Assembly: GCF_013426205.1 (NCBI RefSeq)
Contig: NC_089425.1
Coordinates: 4,030,001 to 4,094,000, forward strand
Length of the DNA: 64,000 nt
Source of the DNA: Metarhizium brunneum
Taxonomy: Eukaryota; Ascomycota; Sordariomycetes; Hypocreales; Clavicipitaceae
Direction of reading: 5' to 3'
Translations under genes and position numbers: made by a program
The notes under the pieces: model-generated
What the model saw: the letters and a program-made list of their open reading frames with translations, nothing else
Databases searched by the model: none
Told to the model about the DNA's origin: nothing
Shown here: piece by piece, positions 23,742-35,800 of the stretch
How the letters are laid out: each line of letters opens with the position of its first letter
How positions within the stretch are numbered: position 1 is the first letter of the stretch

Positions 23742-24945
23742 ATGGCTCCCCTACAACTTAAGTCTCCAAGAGGAGGTCCTCTATCGCTACTTCTATTTGG
23801 TATTGCAATTACTGGCTTTTTTGCCTTGCTTGCCTTTCCCATTACCGATGGCTTCTTTGGTGCGATGATTCTCCAAGCGCATAACCAGAAGATAGGGGCG
23901 AATCATTCTCACTTCGACACCGCTTTGACAAATTGGACATTGTTCGACGACTTGACGAATGCCCTTACACTCTTTTTCTATGATCTTGTCGATGCATCAA
24001 GCGCCGACATAACGTTGCTCATGGTTCCATTTGGCGGATCTGCAATGGGAGTCTGGCTTCTTGGAATGATTGAGAGCAACCGAAAGGGAAACAAAGGGCG
24101 GCTCCCTGCCTTGTAAGTACCACCTATTTGATTTCCTCTATTTGGCCTTGAGCTGACCTCAAAGCTACACCACAATGGCCATGTTGGGTCAACTGGCAGG
24201 ACTGGGTTTCATAAGTCCAATATTCTACGCCATGTCCCTGAGGGAACAGAGAGCATCTTGGCACGGAAGTGATGTCACTGTTGCTCCGGAGGCGCTCTAC
24301 ACGATACCCATCAGTATTTTTCTGGGAATGGCCGGCCCGACCGCTCTTGCTGCTCTGCCGGCGCCTTCCGTCTTGTCGATCAACCAAAAGGTCAATCTAG
24401 TAAGGCTTTGGGAGATGTTTCCTTTCTTGGTATATCTCGTCCACCTGGCTCTGACGCCTCTGGCCCGGTGGATTCTCGAACGGAGCGGTCAACGCGACAG
24501 CCATAGGCGTCAGAGACTCCAGTTTGTGTACTCTATCGGCTTCCTCTGGAGCGCAGCTCCATACTGGTACTGGTTGGCCATGGTCTTTTCGGCCTCAGCA
24601 TTTCCTTTTGCCTTTGCGCCCAAGATTACAAAAGCCTGGAATTTTCGACATATGCTTAGGCTGACCAACCCTTTCTTGCTCGGCAGCCCGTTGCCGCCAA
24701 TACCCACTGCAGAATTTTGGTTTCTCCAGTGGGACTTTTGGTTGATTGGTGTTTCTTGCTTCGTCTGGGCCCTATCTTTAAGGCTTGAGACTCCGAAGCT
24801 CGACGCACTTTACCTCAAGGGGGGAATTGTCGTGGAAGCGCTTGCGTATGCCATAGCGCTCGGCCCAGTGGGTGCGGCAATCGTTTTGATATGGCAGCGG
24901 GACATGCTACTAATCAAGGACGACGATCGGTGCAAACAGGCCTGA
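23742..24945 (+). CDS. Multi-pass integral membrane protein, one intron
   Basis: Exon 1 is 23742-24112 and exon 2 is 24165-24945, separated by a 52-bp intron (donor GTAAGT, branch-like GCTGAC, acceptor AAAG). Splicing removes a stop and joins the frames into a 383-residue protein. About eight to nine hydrophobic segments are visible, for example LSLLLFGIAITGFFALLAF near the N-terminus, ALYTIPISIFLGMAGPTALA, FPFLVYLVHLALTPLA, a Trp/Tyr-rich segment (SAAPYWYWLAMVF) and VVEALAYAIALGPVGAAIVL near the C-terminus. No signature I recognise assigns a function. Its size and topology recall membrane proteins of unknown role, or cyclases, encoded in fungal secondary-metabolite clusters, but no synthase lies nearby, so this is only a thought. 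No RIP damage. Confidence 0.7.
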
Positions 24946-25785
24946 GCAGGTTCAGTGTCTTGTAGGAGTAAACATTGTTTGGGCAGGCAGAAAGTGTCGC
25001 AAGGCGGATTCAAGAATGTTAGAAGGGGCTGATGGGCAAGGCTTGTGCGCTGGCTTCGTCACCAGCCAATTTTCACGAGCATCTGACAGCAATTAAAACC
25101 TGGGAAATTTCATAAAGTTGATGACGTTATCATGCCGATTGAAAGTGTCATGCGACTTTGTATTGTCGTAACATGTGGAGATGGACGGACGGAGCAGCCA
25201 AATACATGATCCGCCCGAGATGCCCAACTCCACAAGCTCCGCCGACTATCTATGTTACTGGGAGACTTGTGGATACCTCAAGTTGCGTACAACCTCACTG
25301 GTCAAAACAAGTACTGCTTTGTAGCGCATTGCCCCATAATACGCCATGAGTCTGATTGATGATTGGTGTGATGCGGGGCAAAGTACTGCTATTACGATTA
25401 CGATCTGCCAGGGGTTGCATGTAACGTCAGCCACCCTGGAACACATCAAAATATCCTTTTTCGGCTGAGATCGTTAGACCTAATTCAGGTAAATTTATCA
25501 TGTTCCAATAAGAAGAAACCAACTTATAAAAATCCTTTCTTGATGTTACTCTTTTGATGCTTGATGGTGAGCATGCGTGGCTTGTCTTATCATATCAGCT
25601 CCCCGGATCTCGGCCGACCCATAGTGCCCATCACTGGACCGGGAGCCATCTCTCTCTGAGCCTGCACCAGTGGCGTGAGAAAATTCGGTGGTGGTTTTAT
25701 CAGATTAGCATTATATTATCTAACCTCTGCATTTGCATTACAGAATGGGAAAAACACATCTAGTACAAAATTATTCCGAGGCCAG
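24946..25785. other. Intergenic, no gene recognised
   Basis: Short overlapping ORFs without family motifs. It contains the 3' flank of the membrane-protein gene and the approach to a hAT fragment. Confidence 0.4.
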
Positions 25786-26178
25786 CTACATCCCAACCAA
25801 GAAACTGGCTGCAGCGACAACTTGCTTCTTAGACAGAAAAGCTTCCACAACCCAGCTTCGAATAGTTTTCGCTGCCCTTGGGAGGTTGTTGAGAAGTCCC
25901 CGGTTCAAAAAGAAGAGCAGTTCTCGGAAGTACTGATTTTCCAACTGGAAGAAAGCAATATGGCAGTACACAATCCAACGAATTAGAAGCTCTTTGAACT
26001 TCTCAATGGAGTCTTTCCAGAAAAAGGTATTAGTAGCAGCCGCGCTCTTCTGCTGCTCCAGTACAGACTTCCGCCTTGAACTACGTTTCTTGCTACCACT
26101 CTGGGGACCAATCTGGTGCCTCTGTTCCAGATGATTTCTCACTCCAGACGTGCCGTTGATGATAAAGATTCTTGTCAT
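25786..26178 (-). pseudogene. hAT transposase N-terminal fragment
   Basis: The 130-codon frame reads a BED-finger-like end (TSGVRNHLEQRHQI) followed by ELLIRWIVYCHIAFFQLEN and RELLFFLNRGLLNNLPRAAK. This order is typical of the region after the BED finger in fungal hAT transposases. It is open but truncated at both ends: no Cys pair of the finger upstream and no catalytic core downstream. Confidence 0.65.
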
Positions 26179-26959
26179 CGAAGGTGCGTTTGCCGTCGAC
26201 AGAGCAAAAGCGGCGACATTAACTGCATATGGGCTCAGGCACGAGCGGCCCTAACCCCAAGAATATCATGTTTCGTTAATAACATGCAGTTATTACGACG
26301 ATCCACTAAGGATACGAAGCAGGATGCTAAGTAGTAGGCAGCCACATTAAGTAACAGTGACTTTACCGTGATGCATCCTAACAAGAATAGCGCTAGGCAA
26401 GCTAGCAAATACCATGGATTAGTATACTAGGCGGACTAAACCAGAAATATAATGCGTTTAATCGACGTTATCAGAAGCACGATCAGGGTGAACCAAATCA
26501 CAACTAGTTCCCTAGAAATCATAGTAATAATGCAGGAACTTAGCTGCTTTTAGTAATTACCGCTATTATCGTCTTATAAACTCCAATCCATAATAATACC
26601 CAAGCCAAGACCAAGACGGATAAACATACCAGGGCAGGTATTCTCCAGGGCCACTATACTATTATAAAGTCAGGTTTAGGCTATAAAGTCGCAGCAAATC
26701 TATGCGTCTACAAAAAAGGAAAAGATAATATAAGGTATATAAAACGCGGCAGTACAGGGCAAGCTTATAGGGATCAAGGAAAACAATATCTAAATAATAA
26801 GAATAGGCTTTAAGTAAACAATAATAAAGGCATATACAGGAATACAAATCTGATTTAGCGCCTTAACCTCCTTCCTTAAGTCAGGTAAGACCTTAATCAC
26901 GCAGCTCACACTAAACAAGAGGCAGGCAATCGCCCTTCTTATTGTATATGCTACCAGCT
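26179..26959. other. Degraded sequence before the Helitron helicase relic
   Basis: No gene recognised. From about 26580 the plus strand has scattered coding-like pieces that probably belong to the Helitron relic continuing to the right. Confidence 0.4.
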
Positions 26960-28227
26960 AGATCTAATAAGATACAGCAAGAAGGATAAAACAGGTCAGT
27001 TATGCCAGTTCATCAGTAGGGACGGGACCGGTAAGTCGCGAGTTATCCAGGCGCTCGTCGAGTTGTTCAAGTCAAAAGAGCAACCAAACCGTATATTAAT
27101 AACGGCAGCGTCTGGGACTACAGCAGCACAAATCGACGGCATCACAATCCACTCCGCCTGCGGGTTCTTAAAAGACATCGCGACAGCTGCCCACATAACC
27201 AAGAATGTTAATAGTATGTAATTACTAAAACAAGCAGAGCAATTTATTAACGGCCAGTCTTAAATAGACTAGTAAGACAAGGATATACTAGTTATTAATA
27301 AGGTGAGCATACTTAAGGCGCAAACACTACACACGGTAAATAAGAAGCTCTACAAGCTACACAGGTCACAGTAAGATTTCGGAGGGATCCCTATTATGCT
27401 CTTTTACGGAGATTTTTACCAGTTCCTGCCGGTCCAGGAGCAATCCATCCTCCTCCTAAGCACGGCCGTCTATAGGACATAAACAACTCGTTCAAGGCCA
27501 AGCAACGGCACCAGCATAACAAGGCGCACGCGCTGTGGAAGAAATTCACGAGTAAGTACGCGCCGCGGGAAACCCCAAATTACAGCAACTGCTAAAAAGG
27601 ATCCAACTTAATATACAGGATCATACAGACTTAAACCTTCTTAATTCAAGGTGCTACCAGGAGAGGAGGCAGATCCCGTAGGAGATAGGCATTACTATAG
27701 TAACGCCACTTAATAAAAACTATTAGAACCTTAATATAAAAGCAAGTTTAGTATTCCAGATCTAGCAGCAATTAACAATACGCATTTTTATGTCTGAGTA
27801 TAAGTGGAAGGGCAGGCTACCAATAAAGGAAGAGGCCACCATGATGCTGAACCAGGGTGATAATAGTATAATACCGGTACTAGCCGTCTTTATATTCGTG
27901 CCAAAGGTGCCGGTAGTTATAAATTATAATATACTATAAGGATTAAAGCTGGTGAACGGGGCCAGTTACACGGCGGTGGACGTGATCTTGGATAAGTTAT
28001 ATCTAGGGCACTGGATCTTGGCCGGCCTTATAATCCACTTTAGACTGCTGGCGGGGATTTTACTAGAGTTAAAGACGATAAAAGATTTTTACTTTGTTAG
28101 GATACCGCCAGGCACTATCCTCTTAACGCTAATAAGTATTAAGATATAATATCAGTGGAAGCGGCCATGGCAGCAGAATAATATGAGCCGGAAAGGGTTA
28201 CCATGCACAGCGGGTTTTGCATGTACA
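26960..28227 (+). pseudogene. Helitron PIF1-type helicase relic, truncated at its 3' end
   Basis: Plus-strand pieces follow helicase order. Walker A GTGKSRVIQALVELF is at about 27020-27065, then ITAASGTTAAQIDGITIHSA (27100-27160) and Walker-B-side DFGGIPIMLFYGDFYQFLPV (27378-27437). The C-terminal region has LVNGASYTAVDVILDK (about 27950-27998), FVRIPPGTILLT (about 28098) and KRPWQQN..RKGLPCTAGFACT (28157-28227). Stops and frameshifts lie between; several stops look like C-to-T changes in Gln codons. The match ends abruptly after the last motif, where the flank of the peroxidase gene begins. A different Helitron copy from the one at 16-22 kb. Confidence 0.7.
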
Positions 28228-28444
28228 TTAGAGGGCGAGAAACTCTAACCAATGGGAGACGAGGGTTTTGGCGGGGAGAAATTTTTGGCGTCGGGGTGCG
28301 TCCAGAAAAGAGCCTTTCGTTCCTCAAGGCACTACAAAGCACCATGATGTAAGACAGCCTTTGGCTGAATTAAAAACTAAGAAGCCCAAGAGCCCATATA
28401 TCTACCAGAAAAAAGAACCTAGCAACGCGAGTAACGTGTAAAGC

Positions 28445-29241
28445 CTACTGACCCATTACAGCCGATGCTGCCTTTCGAGCCGTAACAGCAGTCACAACCG
28501 GCGCGAGATCTAGCACGCTCAGCGTTCGCTCTGAACGCTTCCACCCCAACTCCTCTGGGAACCTCTCCTCTGTCAACCACACCTTTACACGGTCTTTGGG
28601 CGCCTTCCAAGTCTGTACAGAGGGCGCGCTAAAAAAAGACGGTACTGGACCGTCCTTCATCATCATCAGCAATAAACCAGCCTCTGTAAGCGCCAGTACT
28701 TCATGCTGGGGTGGTATCCGCTGTGGCGCGGATAATGCCTCGACACGGACGCGACTCTTTGCAAGAGACGCAACGTCTAGGTAGTCTGTTGGACTATCGT
28801 CCAGCAAAGCAGATACCCGGGCCGGGACCTCGCCAATGTTCGCCTCTGCAGGCGTTACATCATCGCGTGTCAAGGAGGCGATATGCTGTATAAGACCGGG
28901 TGTATTAAGGTCCTCAAGGTCAAAGGTACTGCGGCCCCAGACAAGCGTGAACCCGGTCGCAGGCGCCGTGCCGAACAAGGGGTCTGCATTAAGGCCTTGG
29001 GCCATAGCATCGCCAAACTGCTGTACCGTGAGGTTTCGGCCGCTATGAGGTCTTGTTGGTTCAATGTTAGCTGCATCTGTAGCATGGACTTGGAACAAAC
29101 GTACAGGTAGCCATGGTTGGCTAGTGTGTTTAACATGGGACAGGGACCGCGAGAATCATCTGGGCCCGGGGCTTGCCATGGGTTTAGGCCTTGTACGGCA
29201 ACAGTCAAGGCAGCCAGGGTAGTAAGAAATGAGTATGACAT
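28445..29241 (-). CDS. Heme-thiolate peroxidase (chloroperoxidase/peroxygenase family) with altered EHD motif
   Basis: Exon 1 is 29241-29105 and exon 2 is 29051-28445. A 53-bp intron (donor GTACGT, acceptor AAG) splices to a 247-residue protein and restores the family motif NHGYLPHSGRN. A signal peptide (about residues 1-18) leads to NPWQAPGPDDSRGPCP. Cys34 in PCP is the expected heme ligand. Small secreted enzymes of this family oxidise, hydroxylate or halogenate organic substrates with peroxide at the cell surface. The odd feature is at residues 101-103: where the family has Glu-His-Asp before ASL(S/T)R, this protein has Gln-His-Ile (QHIASLTRDD), so the acid-base Glu and the Asp are missing. 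The protein is otherwise of normal length and undamaged, so its activity may be altered or lost. The Helitron relic ends 217 bp downstream. Confidence 0.75.
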
Positions 29242-29638
29242 GGTAGTCGGACGCTCTCTTGTTTACAATACCAAGTAGATTGTAGAGTTGGACATGTCTA
29301 CCAGCTTTACTATAATAGCTAGGACAAGTAACAATCTATATATATAAACCGTTGAACCCTTTGGCTATCATTGATGGATCTTGCCGAGGTCCCAGGGCCG
29401 GCAATTAGTGGATCGCAACGCATTGACACTGCTAACGTTTGGATGTCAGACCAGGACGAGGCCGCGCGGCAAGGATCACGATGGGCTAGTAACTATATAG
29501 TGTTAAGCTTTGGGCATAGTTCAAAGCACAATGTTAAATTTCAAGGGGCGTAGGATAAGGCGCCTTGCGGGACGAAGGGTTCTTTTCTTAACGCACCCTA
29601 TTAGTTAAAGTTTCTCGTCTTGTTATTGTTATTCAGGT
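29242..29638. other. Promoter side of the peroxidase gene
   Basis: Contains the upstream region of the minus-strand peroxidase gene, with a TATATATAAA run near 29338-29347. No other gene is seen. Confidence 0.4.
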
Positions 29639-30161
29639 TCAGCTCACCCAGCACTTTGATATCCTTGGTTGCGGGCACATCTTGTTTACCGTTGCCCGGC
29701 TTGTTATTGAAGTATAGCTATTGGGACGAATGTGAGATTGTGACAAGAAGCTTTGGGCATGCGCGGAAATTAAAGCTAAGCCTCTGTGGATGATATGCGC
29801 AAAACATTTGAACTCTATTAATAATTGGGCCCCCCTGATTGGCTTCTTCCGATGGGTGCTCTGCCTCGGATAAGGCTGCTGCACCTGATAACTGCTCCTC
29901 AAACACCTTAACGTTGTAGCCAAAAAGAAGAGCTTTCGCAGAGAGGTCGATGGCGTGGCCAAAACAGCGGCCACGCCTTGTAGCTCCCACAAAGCCAAGC
30001 TCGCCGCCAATTACTTCCATTGCTTCATTATTACTCTCTGTGTTATCTAGTGTGAAGTACCCAATCCGATCCTTGATTCCATACGCATTAAGGACGTCGA
30101 GTATTTCCGCCGCAATATTGTGTCTAAAATGACGAGTTTGCAGTTCAGGGACGCTAAGCAC
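29639..30161 (-). pseudogene. hAT transposase catalytic-core fragment
   Basis: Minus-strand coding (LPELQTRHFRHNIAAEIL-like start, VPELQTRHF) leads to IGYFTLDNTESNNEAMEVIG, GFVGATRRGRCFGHAIDLSA and KALLFGYN. This is the order of the conserved block in fungal hAT transposases (a D-N pair and RCFGH..NL). The continuation towards 29639 is in another frame. It cannot belong to the fragment at 25786, because that N-terminal piece lies on the downstream side. Confidence 0.65.
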
Positions 30162-30547
30162 TAGCTTGCGCGGCTGACTGTTTTTATCCCGAAAGAAACA
30201 AGTAATCCCGTAGAGGCTGTGTCTATTCCCTGAACGAGACTATTTGCAATATCTTGCTCGCGTGGGAGCCTTGTATCGAGTTTCATTACACCGGCAATAG
30301 ACCTCTGGTCCCTGCTCCTTGAACAGATGAGCATTCGCGTTCTGAATGCCCTTCTCTGTAAAGTTCCTGGGTATTGGGCGCCGGCTTTGAATGTAACATT
30401 TGTAAACCCATCGCCGATTACTATTGGCGCTCTGGATATTGTACCTAAAATTCCATACCTAAGAGGATTGGGCTTTGCGCGGCAATAACGACCCAGGGAG
30501 AGGGTTTGTTCATGATGTGAAAGCGTCGAGGCTGCTACTCGCAGCAA
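30162..30547 (-). other. Open frame of unknown nature
   Basis: A 128-codon frame on the minus strand with no motif I recognise. It directly precedes the hAT fragment and may be unrelated debris. Contains TISRAPIVIGDGFTNVTF. Low support as a gene. Confidence 0.2.
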
Positions 30548-30849
30548 AACTCCTACCCTAAATCAACAGATTTCAACTACTTAATCAACTGAATATAAAG
30601 ATGTCATATAGTCCTAGTATGATGTTCCATTTTGTATATTAAAGGCTATTTACGGTTCGATAAATTTGGTACATACTTAAGCCCCACACTTTCTCTTATA
30701 CTGGTTTGTTCCGCCTTGTCCGTTTTGTTCCTAGACAGGCCTGCTTGAAGGCTATTCCCTAAGTGTTTAGCGTCCTATCCTTAGCACCTGAAGTATAGTC
30801 TGCTAATATTAAGGCTGTTTTATTGTTAATATTATTTTGTGTACTGGTT

Positions 30850-31290
30850 CTCTAGTCTGGTGGTTATTAGTCCCGTATAAGCCTCCCTGTTACTAATGCA
30901 AATTTAATTACTGCTTTCACGGCTTGCATGTCTGGTTTCTATTTGTCATTATTAGACCGTGCTTTCCCTCCTAAGAAATATGAGAGGTTCCCTATTTTCT
31001 CTTATGAGCAATTAAGTAATATCTTCTGTTACGCGGTCTACTTTCTATATTAAAACAAAAAGTGTTCTACTGTTTCCGGTGATTGCCCACACTTGTATAG
31101 GCTTAAGTCCGCTGCCCCAATCCTGTGGAGAAAGCCGTTAAGCCTTGCCATACCCGTTCGTGGTTAGACTAGAATGTCTGATTCTTTTCTGCTTAATTAA
31201 TCATACAGTTCTCGCGTATACTTTCCCAGTAATGCCGTGCCTACCTGTTTTGAGTATTTACCAACTCCCTCCGGCAGTTTCCTTACTTAT
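30850..31290 (-). pseudogene. Tad-like LINE ORF2 C-terminal relic
   Basis: Minus-strand translation, interrupted by RIP-type stops (Gln and Trp codons turned to stops), gives LYKCGQSPETVEHFLF, then GNLSYFLGGKARS and MQAVKAVIKFALVTGRL. This is the Cys/His-containing C-terminal block after the RNase H region of fungal Tad/I-type non-LTR retrotransposons. The reverse transcriptase is not visible here. Confidence 0.65.
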
Positions 31291-31370
31291 TATTAGGCCA
31301 GATTAGCCAGCCATAGCTTTATGGATCTAGCTTAGTATAGTTGTACGTCTGATGTCTCGAAGCTAAAGCG

Positions 31371-31502
31371 TAGCTCTAAAAAGGCTATTATACTAGCTAT
31401 AAAAGGGCCTAATAAGGCTAGCAACGCCAAGAGCAAAGCTGCCTAATAAATCTGTATTGGCGGTTTTACCTCTTCCGGAGGGGTTACCTCTTCCGGAGGG
31501 GG
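31371..31502 (+). repeat. 3' fragment of the 0.85-kb repeat unit
   Basis: Only the last about 130 bases are present: the Lys/Ala-rich tail, then TGTATTGGCGGTTTTACC and a tandemly duplicated TACCTCTTCCGGAGGG. This is the least RIP-altered version of the trailer in the window. Confidence 0.6.
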
Positions 31503-31530
31503 TATTAGTAGTTTTACCTTTTTTAAAGGG

Positions 31531-31851
31531 GATAAAAAAAAATTATAATTTATATAAATAAAATTATAATTATAATAATAATTTAAAAGAAAATATTATA
31601 ATAAAAAAAGTAATTTATTATAATATATAAAAACCCTTAAATTTACTTTATAAATAAACTTTAATTTCTTAGCTTTTAATATAATTATTATATTAATTTA
31701 AGCTTTACTTATAACTTTTTAACTTTAATTATTTAATTATAATTTATAACCTATTATTAATATAATACTTAACTACTTAAATTAACTACTTTAATAGCTT
31801 TATTAATATAAATTATAACTAGTTTATCTCTTAGAAACCTTAGCTGTTATA
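31531..31851 (+). repeat. Truncated LTR (3' three-quarters)
   Basis: Matches the reverse complement of the 15635-16075 LTR from AAAAAAATTATAATTTAT to TTAGCTGTTATA; the first about 110 bases are missing. It abuts the repeat-unit fragment that ends at about 31502. Confidence 0.65.
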
Positions 31852-32447
31852 ATTATAGCCTTAAAAGAATTATCTTATAAGTCTTTCCTGCCCTTATAAA
31901 ACTTTATAATTAAATAAAAGTAATTAAAACCAGTTATATTATTTTAGTAAGTAATAGGGTTAAAGTATAAAGTAATTAAATAGGTTATTAAATATATAAG
32001 CGGTAAGGGAGCTAAAAGCCTAAAAAGCTATATACTTTACTTGGTTAATAAAATTAATATTCTTAGTATTATATAAGGCTAATTAATTACTTTACTAAAT
32101 AAAATCCTAGCTATTTATTATTATTATAGCCTATCTAGTAATATAAGCTAGGCTTTAGATCTTTTAGTAAGAGGTAAAAGGTTAATATTTTTTTTAGTTC
32201 TTTTTAAAGCTGATTTTTTAGTTAAGAAAGGCCTAATAGTAAGGGTTTTTAATAATAAAATTATATTTTTAAATCTAAAATTTTTTAATTAATTAATATT
32301 AAATAGTTTTAAGAAGTATAAAAAATAAAACTAATATAAAAATTATATTAATTATAATAATTTAAGTAGTTTTTAGTATTATTAATAAACTTTTATTTAT
32401 TAATAAAATTACTTATTAGTTTTATCTTATTATAATAAGTGTAAATA
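31852..32447. other. AT-rich transposon debris
   Basis: No readable coding. It has the same RIP-type composition as its surroundings but retains some G/C (TTAGATCTTTTAGTAAGAGG near 32155). Confidence 0.4.
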
Positions 32448-32894
32448 TATAACAGCTAAGGTTTCTAAGGGATAAACTAGTTATAATTTATATTAGTAAA
32501 ATAACTAAAGCAGTTAATCTAAGTAATTAGGTATTATATTAATAATAAGTTATAAATTATAATTAAATAATTAGAATTAAAAAGTTATAAGTAAAGCTTA
32601 TTTAATATAATAATTTATATTAAAAGCTAAAAAGCTAGAATTTATTTATAAAGTAAATTTAAGGGTTTTTATATATTATAATAATTATTTATTTTAAATA
32701 TAAGTAATAATATTATTTATATTAAATTTATTATAATTACTTATATTACTTACTTTATATATAATAAGTACTTTTTTATTAATAGCTTATATTAATTATT
32801 ATTTTATAGTTTTTTTTACTTATATTATATAATAATTTATATAATTTAGCTTATTTTTATAACTTATATTATAGCTTATAATTAAGTTATAATA
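32448..32894 (-). repeat. Left LTR of the RIP-erased retrotransposon
   Basis: Begins TATAACAGCTAAGG (RIP-altered from TGTAACAG) and ends GTTATAATA. Confidence 0.8.
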
Positions 32895-35800
32895 TAATAT
32901 CCTTTTTTTTATAATTTTATTTTTAAAATTTAAGTTTATTTTATAAATAGCTTTATATTTTATTTTTTTTATTAATAAGTTTTTTTTTTTTTATTTTTTA
33001 TAATATTTTTTTAATATTATATTTAATTATTTTTTTTAAGTTTAAAAATTAAAATTAAAATTAAATTTTATATATTATTAAAATACTTTAATAATATATA
33101 TAAATTTTTATAAATTTAATATTATATTATATTTTTTTTATTTTATTTATAGTTTTTATTATAAAATAATTAAGTATTTTTTAAAATATAAAAAATATAT
33201 ATAATAAAAGTATTTTTATAATATTTTTAATATTATAATTAATTTATATAAATATTTTTCTTATATATTATTACTTTTTATTAATAAATATTTTTTAATT
33301 AATTAAATTATTTTTAAGTTAAAATAATTAAATTAAAAAAAAAAGTTTATTAAAAAACTTTTTATTTTTTATTATAAAATATTATATTAAATATAAATTA
33401 ATTTAAATAAATTCTTAAATTATTTAAAATAATTATATAAGTAAAAATATTAATTACTTTTAAAAAAAAATAAAATAATTTATTTAAGTTTATAATTATT
33501 AAATAAGTTAAATAAGAAAAAGTATTATAAATTTAAGGTTATTATTAATATATAATTTTTAAGTATTATTAATATATTAAATTAAAATATTATATTTAAG
33601 AATACTTTATTAAATATTATTAATAATATTATTATAATAAGTATTAATAATTTTTTAAATATTTTATAAGCTTTTATATATTTTTCTTATTTTTATAGCT
33701 TTTTTATTTAATAAAATATTAATATATTTTATTTTTTATTTTTATATTTAAAATTTATTTTATTTTATATTTTATTTTATTTATAACTTTAATATTTTTT
33801 TTTATTAATATATTATTTAATATTTTTTTAAAAAATAAAATATATATTATAAAATAATTTTTTATAGTTTTTAATATTAAAAGTTTATAATTATTTATTA
33901 ATATTTATTTTTTAATAATAAATAATTCTAGTTTTTTATAATTTAATTTATTATTTAATTATATTATTTTAATATTTTATTAAAGTAAATAAATTATATT
34001 TTTTTTCTTAAAAATTAATTTTTTTAATTTTTTATAATTATAATATTATATTATTTTATTTTATATAAATTTTAATTTATATTATATTTTTTTATATAAT
34101 TTTTTTAGTTTATTTACTTATAATATTACTTATTTTATTTATAATTTTTTATATTATATTTAAAATATTTTAAAATTAAATTTATAATTAATATAAGCTA
34201 ATATTTATTTTATTAATTCTAATATTAAGCTATTATAAACTAATTATATTATAAATAATTATTTAATTTAATTATTTTATTAATAATTAATATAATATTA
34301 TAAATATTATTTAAATATTTAATTTAATTTTTTTATTTATTTATTTATTTATAAATAATATATAATATTTAATTTATAATTTATTTTAAATTATATTATA
34401 AATACTTATTAAAACTTAAAAATAAATATATTTTTTTTATTTAATATAATTTTTTTTAATAATTTATAATTACTTATTATTATTTATAAAAATATATATA
34501 TAAGTTTTTTTATATTATTTATTTTTTTATATAATAAAAAATATTTATATTTTATAAATTTATTTATAATTATAAATATATTATTATATTTTATATTAAT
34601 TATTAGTTTTTTTAATATTAATAGCTTTATAATATAATTAAAAGCTATTAATTTTTATAATTATATTAATATTAATAATAATTATAATTTTTTATATAGC
34701 TTATATTATAAAGCTTTATTTTTTTTATATTATATATATTTATTAATAATTTTTTTAATTATTTTTTTAATTTTTAAAAAATTATATTATTATTATATTT
34801 TATTTAATATTTTATAAATTTTTTAATATTTATAAACTAAATATTTATATATTTTTTTAATATATTTTTCTTATAATTCTAATAATATTTAGATTTTTTT
34901 TTTATATATTAATATTTTTTTTAAATAATATATATATTTTATTAATATATTCTTAATATATTATATATTACTTATTATTTATTAATATATTTTATTATAT
35001 ATTAGGTTTTTTTTTTATATTTTTAATATAATATTTAATTATTTTTATTAAAAATTATTATTTTTATTAATTTTAAAAAGTTATTTTATTATTATAAATA
35101 TTTTTATATTATAATTACTTTTTTAATTTAAAGTATTTATTTTTTTATTTTTAGATTTTTTTTAATAAATTATTTTATAATTAAATTCTAAAAAATATTT
35201 AACTTATTAAATTTATTATTTATTTAATTATTATATTATTATAAAATAAAAAATATTTTTATAATTAATATATATTTTAATTTTATATTTATTTTTTATA
35301 AAATAATATTTAAATTTCTTAAAAATATTAATAATTATTAAGAATTTTTTATTATAAATAAAATAATTAAATTTTATTTTATAAAGTTTTTTTAAGTAAA
35401 ATATAATAAAATATAATTTTTTATTATTATTTTATTATTTTATTTATATTTTTAAAATAAAATCTAATAAATTAATTTTTAATTTTATTTTTTTTTTTAA
35501 ATTAAAAGTTTTTAAAATAAGTTTAAATATAATAAGTTTTTTAATTTTATTAAAAGTATATTATATTTTATTATTTTAATTTTATTATTTATTTTTTTTA
35601 ATAAATTTATTTAAAAATATTATAATTTTATTATAATTTTTAATAAATCTTTTATAAAAATTTATAAAAGTTTTAAAGCTTTATATATTTTTAATATTTT
35701 TTAATATTAATTAATTTTTTATTATTTTAATTTTTATTTTTTTTATTTATATTTTATTTCAATTATATTATATATTTTAAAAAGTTTATTTTTTATATAT

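Noticed and set aside
23742..24945. Assigning the membrane protein as a terpene cyclase
   Set aside because: Only size and hydrophobicity agree; no catalytic motif or cluster partner is visible.
25786..30161. The two hAT fragments as one interrupted element
   Set aside because: Both are on the minus strand, but the N-terminal part lies downstream of the core part, so their order is wrong for a single gene.
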